DNA from: Aphrocallistes beatrix
Lineage: Eukaryota; Porifera; Hexactinellida; Sceptrulophora; Aphrocallistidae
Assembly: GCA_963281255.1 (NCBI GenBank)
Contig: OY725505.1
Coordinates: 558,001-622,000 of the forward strand
Direction of reading: 5' to 3'
Length of the DNA stretch: 64,000 bases
Position numbers and translations under genes: made by a program. Shown here piece by piece: positions 1 through 11,941 of the stretch. A model generated the notes under the pieces. It did not search any database. It had not been told where the DNA came from and worked only from the letters and a program-made list of their open reading frames with translations. Position 1 is the stretch's first letter. Every line of letters starts with the position of its first letter.

Positions 1-2
1 TA

Positions 3-469
3 CCCAGACAAATGTATATGCGCACTTCATTATCTCACGTTGATTTAATACTAAAATGGGTCTATTTATTAAGATTAAACTCCGAAACGGTAAGTGATAC
101 AACTAATCGGGTTTCAGATTCGAAATCTTCGCATTCGAATTAGTTTTTGTGAGATATCTCTAATCAATTATTAATTCCCAATGTTTTCAAATTATCAATC
201 ACTGCCACTTTGTGTCACATATGTCCCTTTTTATCACTATACATTATGGTGATGTACTACCTCTTGTGTCACAGGTTGATAATTTACTCATTGGGTTGAG
301 CAATTTATTAGAAATATCCTACAAAAACTAATTCGAATGCGAAGATTTCGAATCTGAAACCCGATTAGTTGTATCACTTACCGTTTCGGAGTTTTAATCT
401 TCATAAATAGACCCATTTTAGTATTAAATCAACGTGAGATAATGAAGTATGCAAATACTTTTGTCTGAG
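3..469. mobile_element. Tc1/mariner-like MITE with long terminal inverted repeats
   Basis: The two ends are inverted copies: the left arm (about 3-155) reads as the reverse complement of the right arm (about 317-469), including the shared blocks around 25-60 and 395-440. TA dinucleotides at 1-2 and 470-471 flank it, fitting a TA target-site duplication. There is no coding capacity. The unpaired centre (about 160-310) resembles 21150-21300, which looks like a diverged second copy. Confidence 0.7.
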
Positions 470-515
470 TACTGTATATGCATAGAATATTTCTTGCAAT
501 TAAAAAAATATTTCA

Positions 516-700
516 TACCTGCCAACTGCCCGGTTTTTGGCGAGACATCTAGTTTTCTTCATCTTTATTGAACTGAACCCTGCGAGTGTCCCGTTCTTAC
601 ATGAAATTTCCCCATTATTTATACTTTTATATTGCGTCCCGTCATGTCCCATTGGAAGCAACGCAGCGTCCAGTTTTTATCATGGCTCAAGTTGCATGTT
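516..700 (+). repeat. Dispersed repeat with recurring TGTCCCG/CCCG motifs
   Basis: It begins TGCCAACTGCCCGG and recurs in reverse complement at about 47690-47795, where the same ordered blocks (ATGAAAT, CCCCATTAT, TTATATTGC, CCCGTCATGTC) appear. A shorter piece lies near 3375-3405. Short ORFs here are translations of the repeat, not genes. Confidence 0.6.
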
Positions 701-1340
701 TGTTCTATTATCAGTATTTATCTAATTCAATTGTAAGCATTGTAAGTATTTTTCTTTCATCACAAATTAAGATGCATAGTTACATTTCCCTTGCATCATC
801 ATGTAGGTAAGATACCAATAATTAATCTTTAATAATTTCTATATACAGACATACATACATTCATTACATAATCAATGTAGCATTTTTCTTACTTCACAGA
901 GTAAGATGCATAGTTGTATTACATTTCCCTTACTAACATTTATTATGTACGTAGGTAGATTAATCATAATTGTATTCAACTGAAAGAGGATATTTCCAGT
1001 ATTGGCAAGAAAATTAATTAAACTGTAAGTAAGATAAACAACAGATACTGAATATAGTGAAGATATTGACTTTTTCATTGAAATACGAACAAAATTTTTG
1101 AAATAATTGCAAGATATGGGATGAATACAAATGAACAAACTTAGATGGGATATCTCGATCCATTTTGTCGGAATAAGTCCAGTTTAAGGAAGCCCACGAT
1201 TATTTAAAAATAAATGCTATGGTTGAACCTAGTCAGCAAATCCTGTAAAACTGTTATTGGGATTTAACGGAATGTTGGATGGCTGGAATCGGCAAAGAAA
1301 ATATTTCCCTAAACATTAAATACAACACAGATATTATAAA
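701..1340. other. AT-rich stretch, nothing recognised
   Basis: The short ORFs here show no motif or conserved composition. The stretch lies downstream of the 7TM gene on its coding (minus) strand and presumably holds its 3' flank. Confidence 0.4.
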
Positions 1341-1348
1341 TAAAATAT

Positions 1349-2560
1349 TCAATTATTTGCCTGATAAGACAAGATGTTCTTTCTGATCAGACGCTTGATG
1401 AGATCGTGATTATATGCGTTCTCGATATTTCTAAACCTTTTAAAGATATTAACACAAAAGAGTCGTATGGATACCAGCAGATAAGGGAAGACTTGCAAAG
1501 ATGTCCCAAATGTCGCAATTAATTCAAGAAATGATGAAATTATTTGGTCGTAAACATAAACAGGAGCACTAGCTACTTTAATCAACTCACCATGCAGCAT
1601 AGCACTTAACCATGAATGAGGCAAGTTGAGAATCAACACGATAATGGGATGGATGATTAATATCACAATAGCTAGAGTTTCTAGAAACAAAGAAATTAAT
1701 AAGATCAATGAACCATATTTATAGTTCCAGAGAGATCTTCTGAAATAGTGAATCACATGCCGAGCTTGACATTCATGATGCTGAGCATCAAAAAGTCTCT
1801 TATTTAGCAACCTTTTCAGTTTTCTAACAGCAATGAAGAGTCGAATCAATTGGTAGATGATAGCAAATGTCATTGCGATATTAGACAATATTAGTAACTG
1901 CCTAAACAACCCAATGAATCCGATGATTGAGAGGCAACAGAAAGAGAGCATCAATTTGACACACGTATAAGCCTTGATGTCAAAATATTCGTAAAGAGAG
2001 CATATATACTCTGTCAGAATGCGTACTAATGTTAAGATAGTGAAAAACGAGGATAAAAGCATGAAGTAACTAATCCTAACTGATATTGAGTTCAATATTG
2101 TGTAGAGCTGAAACAGTAATTGGCTTGGATGTGTACTTGTAGAATGTAGATCGTTTTTGATATTCCTCTTTTCACCAGGGAATAAATTTACTCGTCTATT
2201 TTCCTCATTAAAAATCAACTCTGAAATCAGAAAAACCCATTCACTTATGCAAATAAAAAGAAAAAATATTATTTTTACTCTTTTTATTTGTGCGTTTTTC
2301 AACATTACCTTATAATCCTGTTCATCCATGGAGTTTTGTGACTTTCTAGCATTTTTCAGAATTCGATGATCATTTATCAAAAGATATATAAGGTAACAGC
2401 TCCATATGGTAGAGAGTGTGAGTAAACACATTACATTTATCGCGAGTATTGGTAAACATACCATGTTTATATGTATGTTGATCACTCGAATCCAATATTT
2501 TCCACCTGTCAATCCGTTGCTAGTAGAATTATTCATTTGAAAAGCTAGTTCTGCCATCAT
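1349..2560 (-). CDS. Putative seven-transmembrane receptor-like protein
   Basis: A single uninterrupted reading frame of about 400 codons. Numbering from the in-frame TTG at 2575, hydrophobic segments lie at about 38-67, 101-122, 165-190, 204-224, 227-248, 288-318 and 345-372, so seven membrane spans. A short N-terminus with an N-glycosylation site (NNST) precedes span 1, and the loop between spans 5 and 6 is long and strongly basic (RKLKRLLNKR). This layout fits a GPCR-like protein, but I see no DRY, NPxxY or other class signature, so class and ligand are unknown. The first codon of the open frame is TTG, so true starts are ATG at 2560, 2557 or 2536. The last gives MNNSTSNGL and is the best match to the paralogue's N-terminus. 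A TATA box lies just upstream. A truncated paralogue lies about 350 bp upstream on the same strand. Confidence 0.7.
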   Translation of the reverse strand: MMAELAFQMNNSTSNGLTGGKYWIRVINIHINMVCLPILAINVMCLLTLSTIWSCYLIYLLINDHRILKNARKSQNSMDEQDYKVMLKNAQIKRVKIIFFLFICISEWVFLISELIFNEENRRVNLFPGEKRNIKNDLHSTSTHPSQLLFQLYTILNSISVRISYFMLLSSFFTILTLVRILTEYICSLYEYFDIKAYTCVKLMLSFCCLSIIGFIGLFRQLLILSNIAMTFAIIYQLIRLFIAVRKLKRLLNKRLFDAQHHECQARHVIHYFRRSLWNYKYGSLILLISLFLETLAIVILIIHPIIVLILNLPHSWLSAMLHGELIKVASAPVYVYDQIISSFLELIATFGTSLQVFPYLLVSIRLFCVNIFKRFRNIENAYNHDLIKRLIRKNILSYQANN

Positions 2561-2586
2561 TATTTTGTTGACCAAAAATGAACACT

Positions 2587-2595
2587 ATTTATATA
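2587..2595 (-). promoter_or_regulatory. TATA box of the 7TM gene
   Basis: Minus-strand TATATAAAT about 30-50 nt before the candidate ATGs. The same word precedes the start of the paralogous fragment (near 3295-3304), so it was probably duplicated with the gene. Confidence 0.5.
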
Positions 2596-2911
2596 CAACG
2601 TTAAAACATGAATCAAGTCATCATTGAAAATTTATTTGAAGTGAATGCTTACAATAAATTTTGAATTGATAGATATGTTTAGTTTGGATATTACCTAATC
2701 TCCTAAATAGTTTCGATATGATAAAATCTCCTAAATAAGTTTAGATTACACACAACATGTATTGTGTGGCGAGTCTACTTTTGTAATTCATGAAATGGGA
2801 AATTCTCACATCAATGTAAATAGATGTAAATTATCCGCCATGTTGATGCAATTGAACAAATGATTTGATCAAATGATTTAAGGTAATAGATGGATAATTT
2901 AAACCACGAGT

Positions 2912-3261
2912 TTATGCAAATCTAGAGACATAAGTCTGAATATCCAAAAACATATTTGAGAAATTATATAGAATGTCGAATAAGAGGATAATATTAGTAA
3001 TTAGGAAAACTGTAATCATAGATTTGATTTTAAGATTTTTAAGATGGTTTTGGAAATCAGGAATAATAAGCTGATCCTTAGAAATTCCTTTAATATCTCG
3101 AATTAGAAAGTATCTCCTCCTTACATAGTAACAGAGTACCACTAGTGCTAATATGCAGAATAATAGGCTGGGAAATGGATATATAACTTGTGGTAAAAAA
3201 TATTTACTATATCCTGAATCTCTCCTGGATAGTGTGTGCTATTGTTCACTCCTGAGTTCAT
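2912..3261 (-). pseudogene. Truncated, frameshifted paralogue of the 7TM gene
   Basis: On the minus strand, the ATG at 3261 opens MNSGVNNSTHYPG, an N-glycosylatable extracellular start like that of the neighbouring 7TM gene. A shift of reading frame near 3218 then leads into a segment matching spans 1 and 2: a hydrophobic stretch, a basic loop (VRRRYFLIRD), a second loop (KNLKIKSM) and a second hydrophobic stretch (ITVFLITNIILLFDIL). It stops at 2912 after two spans. No later spans are seen before the next gene. It could be a relic or the first exon of a gene whose rest is lost. The TATA box at about 3295-3304 is retained. Confidence 0.6.
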
Positions 3262-3670
3262 TCTAAATATTCTAAATTAGTTGTCTCAAGTGCATTTATA
3301 TATACCGTACGATATTCATGCATAGAATATTTTTGACATTTAAAAAAGAATCCAATATTATTATATTATACTAGCCAACCGTCCGTTTTTATCGGGACGT
3401 CTAGCTAGTATATATAGTGTCGGATGCAAAAATAGGAGTCAATAACGTCATGTATTTTAAGATTTGAATGTTGTTGCCACATTTCTGCGTTGCTAGATAA
3501 GCTAATTTACTAATCTCCAACACTCTCATTGAGAGAAACATGATCATACAAACTCCATCATGATATTCTGCACAATAGTGTGAAATATAATCCATGCTTA
3601 CACTTCCTTAACTTTCATCATGACTTTATTTTCACCACGAATCCATAACATCCATCGTAAAATGATAGCC

Positions 3671-6600
3671 TTAGCTTGAATATACTTGTATTATCTCCAA
3701 AGCTTTAAGGAACATTCTTAAGAATTCCGAGTCGCTAAGCTGTGAAAATAAGGTTTGATAACATTTCATTTTTATGGCCATATCATTTCTTCTAATCTCC
3801 TCAAAGCAAATCCTTAAATTTTCTAAATCTTTCTCAATGACTTGCGTCTTTAAACAAAATTTGAAGATATTTGAGTGATCCATATTTTTAATTATATATC
3901 CATGGTTCAATAGCAGTATCCTCCACCAGTCGATAGTTATTTCATCAATGAGGTCGTGTATAAATAGCGTCATTTTAGTATCTTGAGGGGTCATGGTATC
4001 ACTTGACAGAAATGAGATTCTTTTTGCTATCGGTACGAGGCTGCCTTTGACATTGGACAATGCCTGAAAGAAATGATCTCTTTTGTAACTTTTCCATTGG
4101 CTGATATTCAATATAAAGTTTATTGGTGTGCTATCTTCTGACATTCCGCTTGGAAATATGATTGCTCCTTGTAAACTTTTGACATCGTCCTTTGTTAAGC
4201 CTTGAACTAGGTCACATAGATTTGTACCGCTCGATCTTGTTTCTTTGAATTTAACCTAATTAAAAAGATTGAATATTTAGAGTTGTAATTGGAATAACTT
4301 GATTTCAAGCTTCCCCAAAACAATCGATAAAGCTATTTTTTTGTTTGTTTGTTTGTTTTGTATGCATTGGTAAAGGAATTGGCAGATGCTAGAGATGCGA
4401 TATTATCAGGCATAGGCTTTGGAAAGTAGAATATACCTGGGGGTCCAAGAGCGAGCGAAACGAGCGACTAAAAAGAAAGTTTTTTAAATAAAAAAAAGAT
4501 ATCGATATACAGCTATTGTTGTTACCTAGGGAAAAGAAAATCTTGGACTATAGTGGAAGAAAAATGTAATTTGGATATATATTTAGACTAAATTAACATA
4601 ATTTTGGGGTTTAGTTGTAACCTATAAGTTTGTGTGGAGTCCTGCCATACAATAGCTTCCTCTACTGCTCCATTACCCAGCACCACGGCTCCCCACAGGC
4701 TCCAAACCTAGGGGAGCGCCCCCCCAGTACCCACACTTGGCGCCCTTGTTGTCAGAGTGATGAGCTGAGCATTCAAACAAATTTGAATTCGTAAACAATA
4801 ATTTTCATATGACAGTAAACAATTTTCTACATTTTCAAGCTCTTAGCTAAACATTAATTCTCTCAAGATCACATTTTCAATGGTTTCCACAATATTATGC
4901 TCAATTTTTGTCCAAGGTGGTTGTATTTCGATCTTTCATATGTAGTTAATATGAATATCCAGTGTTCTAAATTTAAACGCCCCACATAATTATTCCTATT
5001 TAAATAGTCGTTTAGGATTCCGAAACAGTGGCATCCACAAGGAGATTGTTTATATTCATCACTGTGCATACCCAATCATCATGGTCATTATGGTTGTCAC
5101 GAATTGTCTTGTCACGAATTGTCCTGCCACGAATTGTCTGTATTCCAGTATCCTCTTATCACTTAATACCTTCCCTATTAGTAACTCACATTGTTAGCTG
5201 AGATTTCATTGTCTTCTAGGTTTGAATTGTCACAGAAAGCTTCTGCATGTCTACGTTTTTTCGGGTTCAGAATATTTACTTCGTTATTTTCTAATTGTGT
5301 AATATTATTTTGAGGCTTTAAGTTGTTGGCACTTGTTGGGGCAGAGGAATCTGATGTTGGTTCAGTACTTTGAAGACTAGATTCTCCTTCTTCATCTTTT
5401 TTTCGCTTTATATTTTCATCCAAATGATCGTATGTGTTGTTAGCTTCCAGGAAAATATTTCCTAGAAAAGTAACAAGCATATTTCAGGTAGCATTATATT
5501 TATTTGTTTCGTTAAGTATAGACATGAAATTAATTGCAATTGATCATTGCTGTTTGCAATTTATAGAAATATGTTCTCAATACTAATTCAGGACTACCTT
5601 GAATGAGTCTTAAAAACTTCCATAAATTTCGGACAGTAATGATCAATCGCTATTAATTACATTTATTTGCAATGCACTGCATTCTCACTTAAAATAGTTA
5701 AAAGATTACTACGGATTCATTATTTCACAATAAGTTAATCTTTTTAAGCAAGTTATAAACTCCCGCAAAAACTAATTAAATCAAAGTATTAAATTCTAAT
5801 GGTTCTAATGGCCCCGCTGCCAAAGTGGCTGAGGTGTGACTGTATGTATAACTTACCTCTTTTGCGACCAGATTTTGCAGGTATTTGTGATTCCATTTGC
5901 GTTGGTATGCAAGTGAGCATATAGTCTTGTTCTGAAGTAGACATCGGGGATTCTAGGATAATAATATAAATAATTATTTTATTTCTATTCATACAAATGC
6001 TTCATTTAGATTTTTCTGAAATTTTTTGAACTTTATCAATCAAGGACGCTTGTTCTTGATTCAACTTTTCACATCGACCTAAGATGTTGCAGAGTCTGTA
6101 AATGATCTTCATATTGAAAACTGCAGCATCTCTAACGATAGGATTTTTCGATTTATAGTAGTAACCCCAAACTTATATGGCTTCCCCATTGAAAGTAGCT
6201 TAAACCGGAAATGACGCAACACATTCCTTTGGCAAGTGTGGTTAATTAAGATGCTGCTGGTTTTTATTGGAATGTATGTACATTCCAATAAAATTTTCCT
6301 CACATTTTTCAACAACTGGTCCAAAGTGAGATTTCCTACTCTAATAAACATTAATACTATTAATACTATTATTATTATTATTAATGCGCAAAGCATGCAA
6401 AAAACAAATTAGTCGTGATTGTTGTACAATTGTTGCACAATATTATTGTCAACAATGGACTGTTATATATATTTTGAGAACAAATATAGTAGCATGTCAA
6501 GTTTCCATGGATTAGAACAGCCGAAAGCCCTCAAAATACCGAAAGTAGTAAAATTAATTATTTTACTAAATATTTGCTTCAACTATTTGCAAAATAGTAT

Positions 6601-8673
6601 TTGATCTAACCGAATATTTAACTATTCGGTTGCATCCTTGGTTTTTAATGAACGTTATTGGGTGGATACATGGGTACCTGTCTATGCCCATGTGTCACCC
6701 ACACAGGTACATAGTATATTTTCACACATTTTGAAGATATCTTATTTAAACTAAATGCGAATTCTCAAAGGCTAATATATGTTTTTTTAATATGTAAATT
6801 CCGAATTTCGCACTTTACAAGGAATAATCTAAATGTTTATGTGGTTAGTATAAAGTACTATGTATATATGCTGATATATATATATATATGTATTTTACTC
6901 CTATTGAAAAATTCTTATTTGAAGCTAAAAGTGAGCTCTCAACAGCGAATAGAGGGTATTTCAATGTATAGAATTCAAATTTCACACTTAGAATGCTCTA
7001 AAATGAGAATTCTCTATGTATTCCGATATTCACATATAAGGTTCTTTCGAGTATCTTACTAGAGTTCCGATTTATAGAAATATTTGAGTAAATTCAGAAT
7101 CAGAATTTTCTCAATGTTAACTAGTAGTATGTTCAGTTTCTTCAAGCAATCATGAAATTCACTCCTTTTGTTACCTGCCATCCAGCAAAAATGATATTGG
7201 AAAATTTGTGTAAATCTCACTACCATATACCTTGTACAAAATATATGCATAATTACCAGGGTTGCATCGAGCCCCTCCTGAAAATATTTTAGACCTCCTT
7301 TCCTCCTCTCAAGGGTGGTTGCACCCTCCTGAAAATGGTTTATACCTTTTTGGCTTGACAATGACATGAATAATTAATATACTAGACACCTTAGTGGTTA
7401 TTTAAAATTTCAATTGTTTTGATAATACGTATACATAATTTGTTTAATTTTATTGTCAATAACGAAATAAATCCAACATGTTTAACATTATAACTAGGTA
7501 TCTTCTCTAATGATATAATTAAAAACAAAGGTTTAATTAAGTTGTAAGTAAATAGTTTCTTACACACGTAATTTCTTAAAATGCTATTTAACATGAGTTC
7601 CATAATTTATTGCAAAGGCATTGAAATTAATTTCTTGTAGAAAAATGAATTAGCTTCGAAGTCTATTCATTATTCTTGATTAATTCATAGGCGGTACCTA
7701 CGATTCATGCATAAATTATGACTTGTGTTAGTCTATTATATTAAGTTACTCATTTACAAGAACTGTGCGTGATTCTTTTATTCTGGTAATATAAGAGAAC
7801 CTGAAACTACTTCTAGGTTCTCTTATATAACCATAATATCATCCTTGAAGACTTCTAAATAATGCGGAACATAAAATTACCCAATAAATTACATAAACTA
7901 AATCACACTAATGGAAATTATTGTATGCTAGTTAAAAGCTCAAAGTCCCTGGATTTTTCATTAAATCCCTGGATCATAAGTAATTTTCCTGGATAATCCA
8001 AGAATTCCTGGAGGGTTGATAAGCATTATTATTATTATTATTATTCGAAATCTTTCTCTAAAACAACAGGACAACAATTGAAAGCAGTTTCGAAATTATG
8101 ATATTCGAAATATACACTCCTAAAAGATTAGCCAATTCTTCAATCAATTCGGACAAACACAAAAATCCTAGCGTTTTAACTTATAAGATTGGTTTATACC
8201 AGTGAGTATATATATACTAATTCTTCATAAAATGTACATTTTATTTATGACTACATTATATTTATTAAGTGCGAAAATCAGATTTTACATAATTGAGCCC
8301 CAATATCTGCCATTAAGATCCCATTCATATCTTTAATCAAATTTTTGCAAGTGAATGTGCTGAAATATTTGTACTATATGTTTATTATAACCGGAAATAA
8401 TGGAATCTCGCAAAAAAATATGGATAATGCACAAATACACCCACCATACAGTGATCCTACATGCGAAATTTGGTAGAAATTTGATGTTGAATTTCACAAC
8501 AATACGCATATGGACATTATCTATGCCATAAGGGCATCCTCCCATAGCTGCACTAAAATTAACCATCTTATTTCTAATAAAATACAAGTAGAAGAATATA
8601 CGAAAATGCTCAACTTACTATGATCCGTTGTAGAAAGCATTGTTTCTGAATTTGTTGGAATGTTAAAAGACAT
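3671..8673 (-). CDS. Tandem DED-like protein, subfamily A copy 1 (A1)
   Basis: Spliced minus-strand gene. Exon c is 4255-3671 (acceptor TTAG at 4256-4257), exon b 5461-5190 (donor GTGAGT) and exon a 5952-5857 (donor GTAAGT). The 55-nt exon 8673-8619 is a phase-compatible first exon. With it the model is 55+96+272+585 nt, or 335 residues; without it, translation can start at the ATG at 5944 (MSTSEQDYMLTC) for 314 residues. Exons a and b encode a polar linker rich in Ser, Asn and Glu with basic clusters (SGRKRG, IKRKKDEE, NPKKRRHAEAF) that look like nuclear-localisation signals. Exon c encodes two helical modules: the first (GLTKDDVKSLQGAI to PIAKRISFL) and the second ending in the DED-like RRNDMA of the RxDL position. 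Assignment to the DED fold is from helix pattern and this motif, so moderate. Use of the 8.6-kb exon is inferred: it sits in a block homologous to B1's intron 1. A hAT-type MITE occupies the b-c intron. Confidence 0.65.
4411..4748. mobile_element. hAT-type MITE in the last intron of A1
   Basis: Begins CATAGGC and ends near CCCTTG, flanked by TTATCAGG and TTGTCAGA. The paralogous intron of A2 has the uninterrupted site TTATCAGA (near 35419-35426), an empty-site match. It is the same family, in inverted order, as 18305-18661, including the AGCGAGCG stretch. Confidence 0.75.
6003..6093 (-). other. Possible coding exon, coiled-coil-like
   Basis: On the minus strand an acceptor-like TTTACAG precedes an open stretch reading LCNILGRCEKLNQEQASLID, then an amphipathic tail ending KISEKSK and a stop. 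The paralogous place near A2 (about 36660-36722) is similar but has an in-frame stop. It may be the last exon of an upstream gene, or a relic. Confidence 0.3.
6262..6293. repeat. Perfect 15-bp hairpin
   Basis: Arms TTTTATTGGAATGTA (6262-6276) and its exact reverse complement (6279-6293) are separated by two bases. Dispersed-repeat sequence shared with about 31912-31990 lies just before it. Confidence 0.7.
6600..7660. other. AT-rich intronic/intergenic stretch
   Basis: No convincing gene. It holds a TA microsatellite near 6870-6890 and, at 7260-7350, a CCTCCTGAAAAT motif repeated twice with spacing of about 60 bp. Short ORFs show no family features. Confidence 0.4.
8098..8190 (-). mobile_element. 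H2 element fragment (5' end)
   Basis: Contains the H2 terminal region read in reverse: CAATTCGGACAAACAC, then a GCGTTTTAA stretch and TTATAAGA. The same end closes complete H2 copies at about 39345 and 53508. Confidence 0.6.
8619..8673 (-). CDS. 55-nt first exon (E1), candidate exon 1 of A1
   Basis: Minus-strand ATG at 8673 opens MSFNIPTNSETMLSTTDH, then one base and a GTAAGT donor at 8618-8613. Length and end phase equal those of the other first exons of this family. A TATATAAG box lies about 65-75 nt upstream (8738-8747). The nearest downstream acceptor in the right phase is A1 exon a at 5952. Confidence 0.6.
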
Positions 8674-10184
8674 ATCTTGTTGCGGTTATTAATGATAATA
8701 AAAGAGCAAATGTGTTCTCAAACCTCGCCTTACAATACTTATATAAATTTCCTAGAATAATTATAATAATTTATACTGTTGTCAAAAACGAGAAAAGATT
8801 TATCTGAAATACAGTATAGAAAAAATAGTATTTTATTTATGCACTGTCCTTTATATGCAAATGTAATGACTAGTGAGTTAGATGTCCTAAGAATATACTG
8901 GTAATTCCCTGCAATTACCACAAGCTAAGATTTACGTAATAATTTAATCTTATTATGAATTGGGAATCCATTGGAAATTGGGCTATTGGTTATTGGAGAA
9001 TATTCTTTAATATAAATTTACTAACCTTTGGCTCTCCATTTTAGACAAACAAATATTAATTACTAAATTCTGAAATTGTAAAAGTTATGACGATATTTGC
9101 TAATACAAAGATAATAGACTTTTTCAAATATTTTAGACATGTACAGGGTGGTCCAAAAGCTATAAATTCTATTCTATTGATTTGACTAAGATAATTTAGT
9201 CTAACATTAAATCGGTTTGAATCTATGGAATCTACCACCCTTCTAGTCTAGAAATGAACACTATTCATTGTGCAAAATATTTTTTATACAAATTTTTGGA
9301 ATATTATATACCCGGGACTCCAATAATCTGATCTCAAAAATGTCTCCTGATTAAATATATTTATATCTTCCAATAGCCAGTTATTAATTCAAAATACTAA
9401 TATATGACTATTTCTTTTGGTATATACACCAGTAATCATCAATAAAAACAACAATTGTTATAATCATAGAATGTACCAAGCATTCGAGATTTTTTCTTTG
9501 ATTTTTTCTTTTTTCTAAACACAAACATTTAAGATCCACCTTAGCAAATACATTAGGAGATACAGGCAATTGGATTGCAAAATAATTGAAATAACCCTTA
9601 TAATTCTCAAGTAAAACGAAATGCCAGATGCTAGATCCTCTTTTAGTATAATACTTCAGCAAAATTTATTGCAGAACTTTACATAAAGCTGTACTAAAAT
9701 GTGATCATTTTGAGAAATTACAAGAGTATTAAGAAAGTGTCGTTGCTTCAAACTATTTTAGTTTAAAATATAAATTGAGTTTTATATATTATGACTACAA
9801 TCAATTGTGGTTACTATTTGATTTATAATATCTAATAACTAATGCTCAGAGAAATTGATTTTACTATTTAATAATATCTTATGCTTATTACTAGTGGATT
9901 GGGAAGCTATTGACCATTGGCGAAATATTCTTCGGTTTGACATAAATTTACTACCTTTTGCTCTCCAATTTAGACAAAATAAAGGTTAATTAGTTGAACG
10001 GGTAAACTTGTAGATTAACTAAATTCTAAAATTGTAAAAGCTATGACGTTTTGCTAATACAAATATATTAGATTTTTCAAATATTTTGAATATGTATAAT
10101 ACACATACGTCTAAGATCAAATATTACAAGGTTTGGTATAAATCGGAACGTTAAATTTCGCAGCAGGAGCTTACAGACATATAT

Positions 10185-10340
10185 CAGGGATGTAGCCACC
10201 GTTCCGGTTGGTTCAGTTTCAACCTGACCACCTTTGACCAATTTAGCCTCAAAAAGGACCATTTTGTACGATCTGACTGGTTTCAACCTGATCACATTTT
10301 AGTCTCAAGTGGACTTCACATCTGGTGTCTACGGCCTTAT
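10185..10340. mobile_element. hAT-type MITE
   Basis: Starts CAGGGATGTAGCCACC and ends in the inverted form GGTGTCTACGGCCTT. Flanks ACATATAT (10177-10184) and ACATAAAT (10341-10348) agree at 7 of 8 bases. A related inverted end (CGGTGGCTACGGCCCTG) lies at about 21950-21966. The paralogous block at 8490-8530 lacks it. Confidence 0.65.
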
Positions 10341-10366
10341 ACATAAATACCATCCATGCCATAGGG

Positions 10367-10793
10367 CAGTGGTTCTCAAACTTTCTCTCATTGCATACCC
10401 TTCAAGCAAGATATCATGTGTCGTGCTTAAAGAAATCGCTATCCTATCAGCAAGATCTGGGTAGCACCCGCTTAAATGGTGTTTTAGAAAACTTGGTTTC
10501 ATCGAGCCCTCAGATAGCACCATATTACACACTTGATAGCTCCTACCGCTCTTATTCAGGGTGATAGGTGGGCGTAATATGCAAATCAACATTCAGTGAC
10601 AAATATGTATGGATAATGGAATCTTTAATTAGCATGACCTCAAACAATATAATTTTCAGCTGATAGCTGATAACTATTGATGAAACCTGTATGTGCTGAG
10701 TCTGTTGACATAACTAGAAATATATTATTATTATCATTATAGAATTGATATGATTATGTGAAACATTGGCGTACCCCAGTTTGAGAAACACTG
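10367..10793. mobile_element. hAT-type MITE with 8-bp target duplication
   Basis: Termini CAGTGGTTCTCAAACTTTC and the inverted CAGTTTGAGAAACACTG are a classic hAT end. Flanks are CCATAGGG (10359-10366) and CCATAGGA (10794-10801). The paralogous blocks near 8525 and 16203 show the unfilled site (ATGCCATAAGG). The ORFs inside it on both strands are not genes. Confidence 0.8.
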
Positions 10794-11048
10794 CCATAGG
10801 AGCTTCTTCTTATAGGAACTGCATTAAAATGTGATCATTTCGAGAAATTACAAGAGTATAAGAGAGTGTCGTTGCTTCAAATTGTCTTTTTGTTTAAAAT
10901 ATAAATTGAGTTTTACCGGCATAATATATGCATGTAAATGCATATGTATACGAGTTATTTTAACTTGAATTTTAAAACTTAATTTTTAGATATTGATCCG
11001 TTTAATTAATGAAATAATATAATACATATATAAACATGCTTAACTCAC

Positions 11049-11103
11049 TATGTCTGATTGCAGATAGTACTGTTGATGAATTTGTTGGAATGTTAGAGGA
11101 CAT
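11049..11103 (-). pseudogene. Orphan 55-nt first exon (E2)
   Basis: Minus-strand ATG opens MSSNIPTNSSTVLSAIRH with a GTGAGT donor, the same length and phase as E1 and E3. The TATA word present at the equivalent place in E1 and E3 has been lost. No matching downstream exon set lies before the next gene, so it is probably a stranded duplicate. Confidence 0.6.
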
Positions 11104-11109
11104 ATCTTG

Positions 11110-11940
11110 TTGCGTTTTATTAGTGATAAAATAAAAAACATATACAGTATTAAAATGTTCTGACAGCTCTTCTAACAGTATGTAACTTCTTGAGAATAAT
11201 TCAAATAATTTAACAAATGTTTTACAAAATCGAGAAAAGAATCTGGACTGCAGCTTAGAAAAGATAATATATGATTCAAAACTGTCCTCTATATATAGCA
11301 GAAAACTAAATTTGTCTGTTGCACTGTGGTGAGGATAGTAATTCTAGTCTTTGATATGAATCTCATTAGCAAGCTATTGATAGGAGTGGTTAAACATTAT
11401 CAGCAAGTATCAGTCACATAGGGAGGCTAAATCACAAGCACGCAGACAAATGGATTAAATAACATGTAAGGTTACATGTTCTATTATAATATGATCCTAC
11501 ACTCTTAAAGAAAGTAGTCACCTGAAAGCACTAAATATTATCTCAAAGTAAAGCGAAGTAATATTATCTTTCTTGTTCGTGATACCCGAGAATTTGCAAC
11601 AGGTATATTAGTCCAACTTATATGGCATTGAACTCATACAAAACTGTGTTACTGGTTCAAAGTCCACCTTATTTTATTATAATTGTGCATGTATTTTTGT
11701 GGGGAAATTCCAAGTCTGTAAATTCAAACCTGCTGAACTGAGCTAAATATTTTTTTTCAAAATCCTCAATATTTGATAGCATCTTATGGTGTAACCATTC
11801 TACGATAATAAAACCATGGTTTGCACTTATGTTGCATAAGACCGGAAGTTGAGTTTGTTTACTTTAGTAAGTATTGAATGCTGTCACTCTAGCATAACAA
11901 ATTCTTCAAGCTTATACGTATGGATAAAAACTTCTTTCAT
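11110..11940. other. Duplicated flank, no gene seen
   Basis: The first part continues the E2 block and matches the flank upstream of E1 (GTCAAAAACGAG and CACTGTCCT stretches). The rest, 11350-11940, contains a GGCTAAATCACAAGCA stretch and no recognisable gene. Confidence 0.4.
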
Positions 11941-11941
11941 T

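Larger units (their letters stand above)
7700..9240. repeat. Duplicated block containing an A/B-type first exon
   Basis: This segment is paralogous to 15200-16990 and, in pieces, to 9690-11350. Shared landmarks in order are a TTAGT.TATTATATTAAG stretch, an ACCGGAAAT.ATGGAATCTCG stretch, the 55-nt exon (8619-8673), its TATA region (near 8738-8747) and a TTGGCTCTCCATTTTAGAC stretch near 9030-9050. It shows that the promoter and exon 1 were copied as a unit. Confidence 0.7.

Noticed and set aside
3401..3595. 64-codon minus-strand ORF downstream of A1
   Set aside because: No domain, no paralogue near A2, and composition as in flanking noncoding DNA.
9144..9243. Mariner-like MITE starting CAGGGTGGTCCAAAAG
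   Set aside because: The right end does not pair well enough with the left to call an element.
10325..10592. ORFs on both strands
   Set aside because: They start at or run into a hAT-type MITE and have no domain features.
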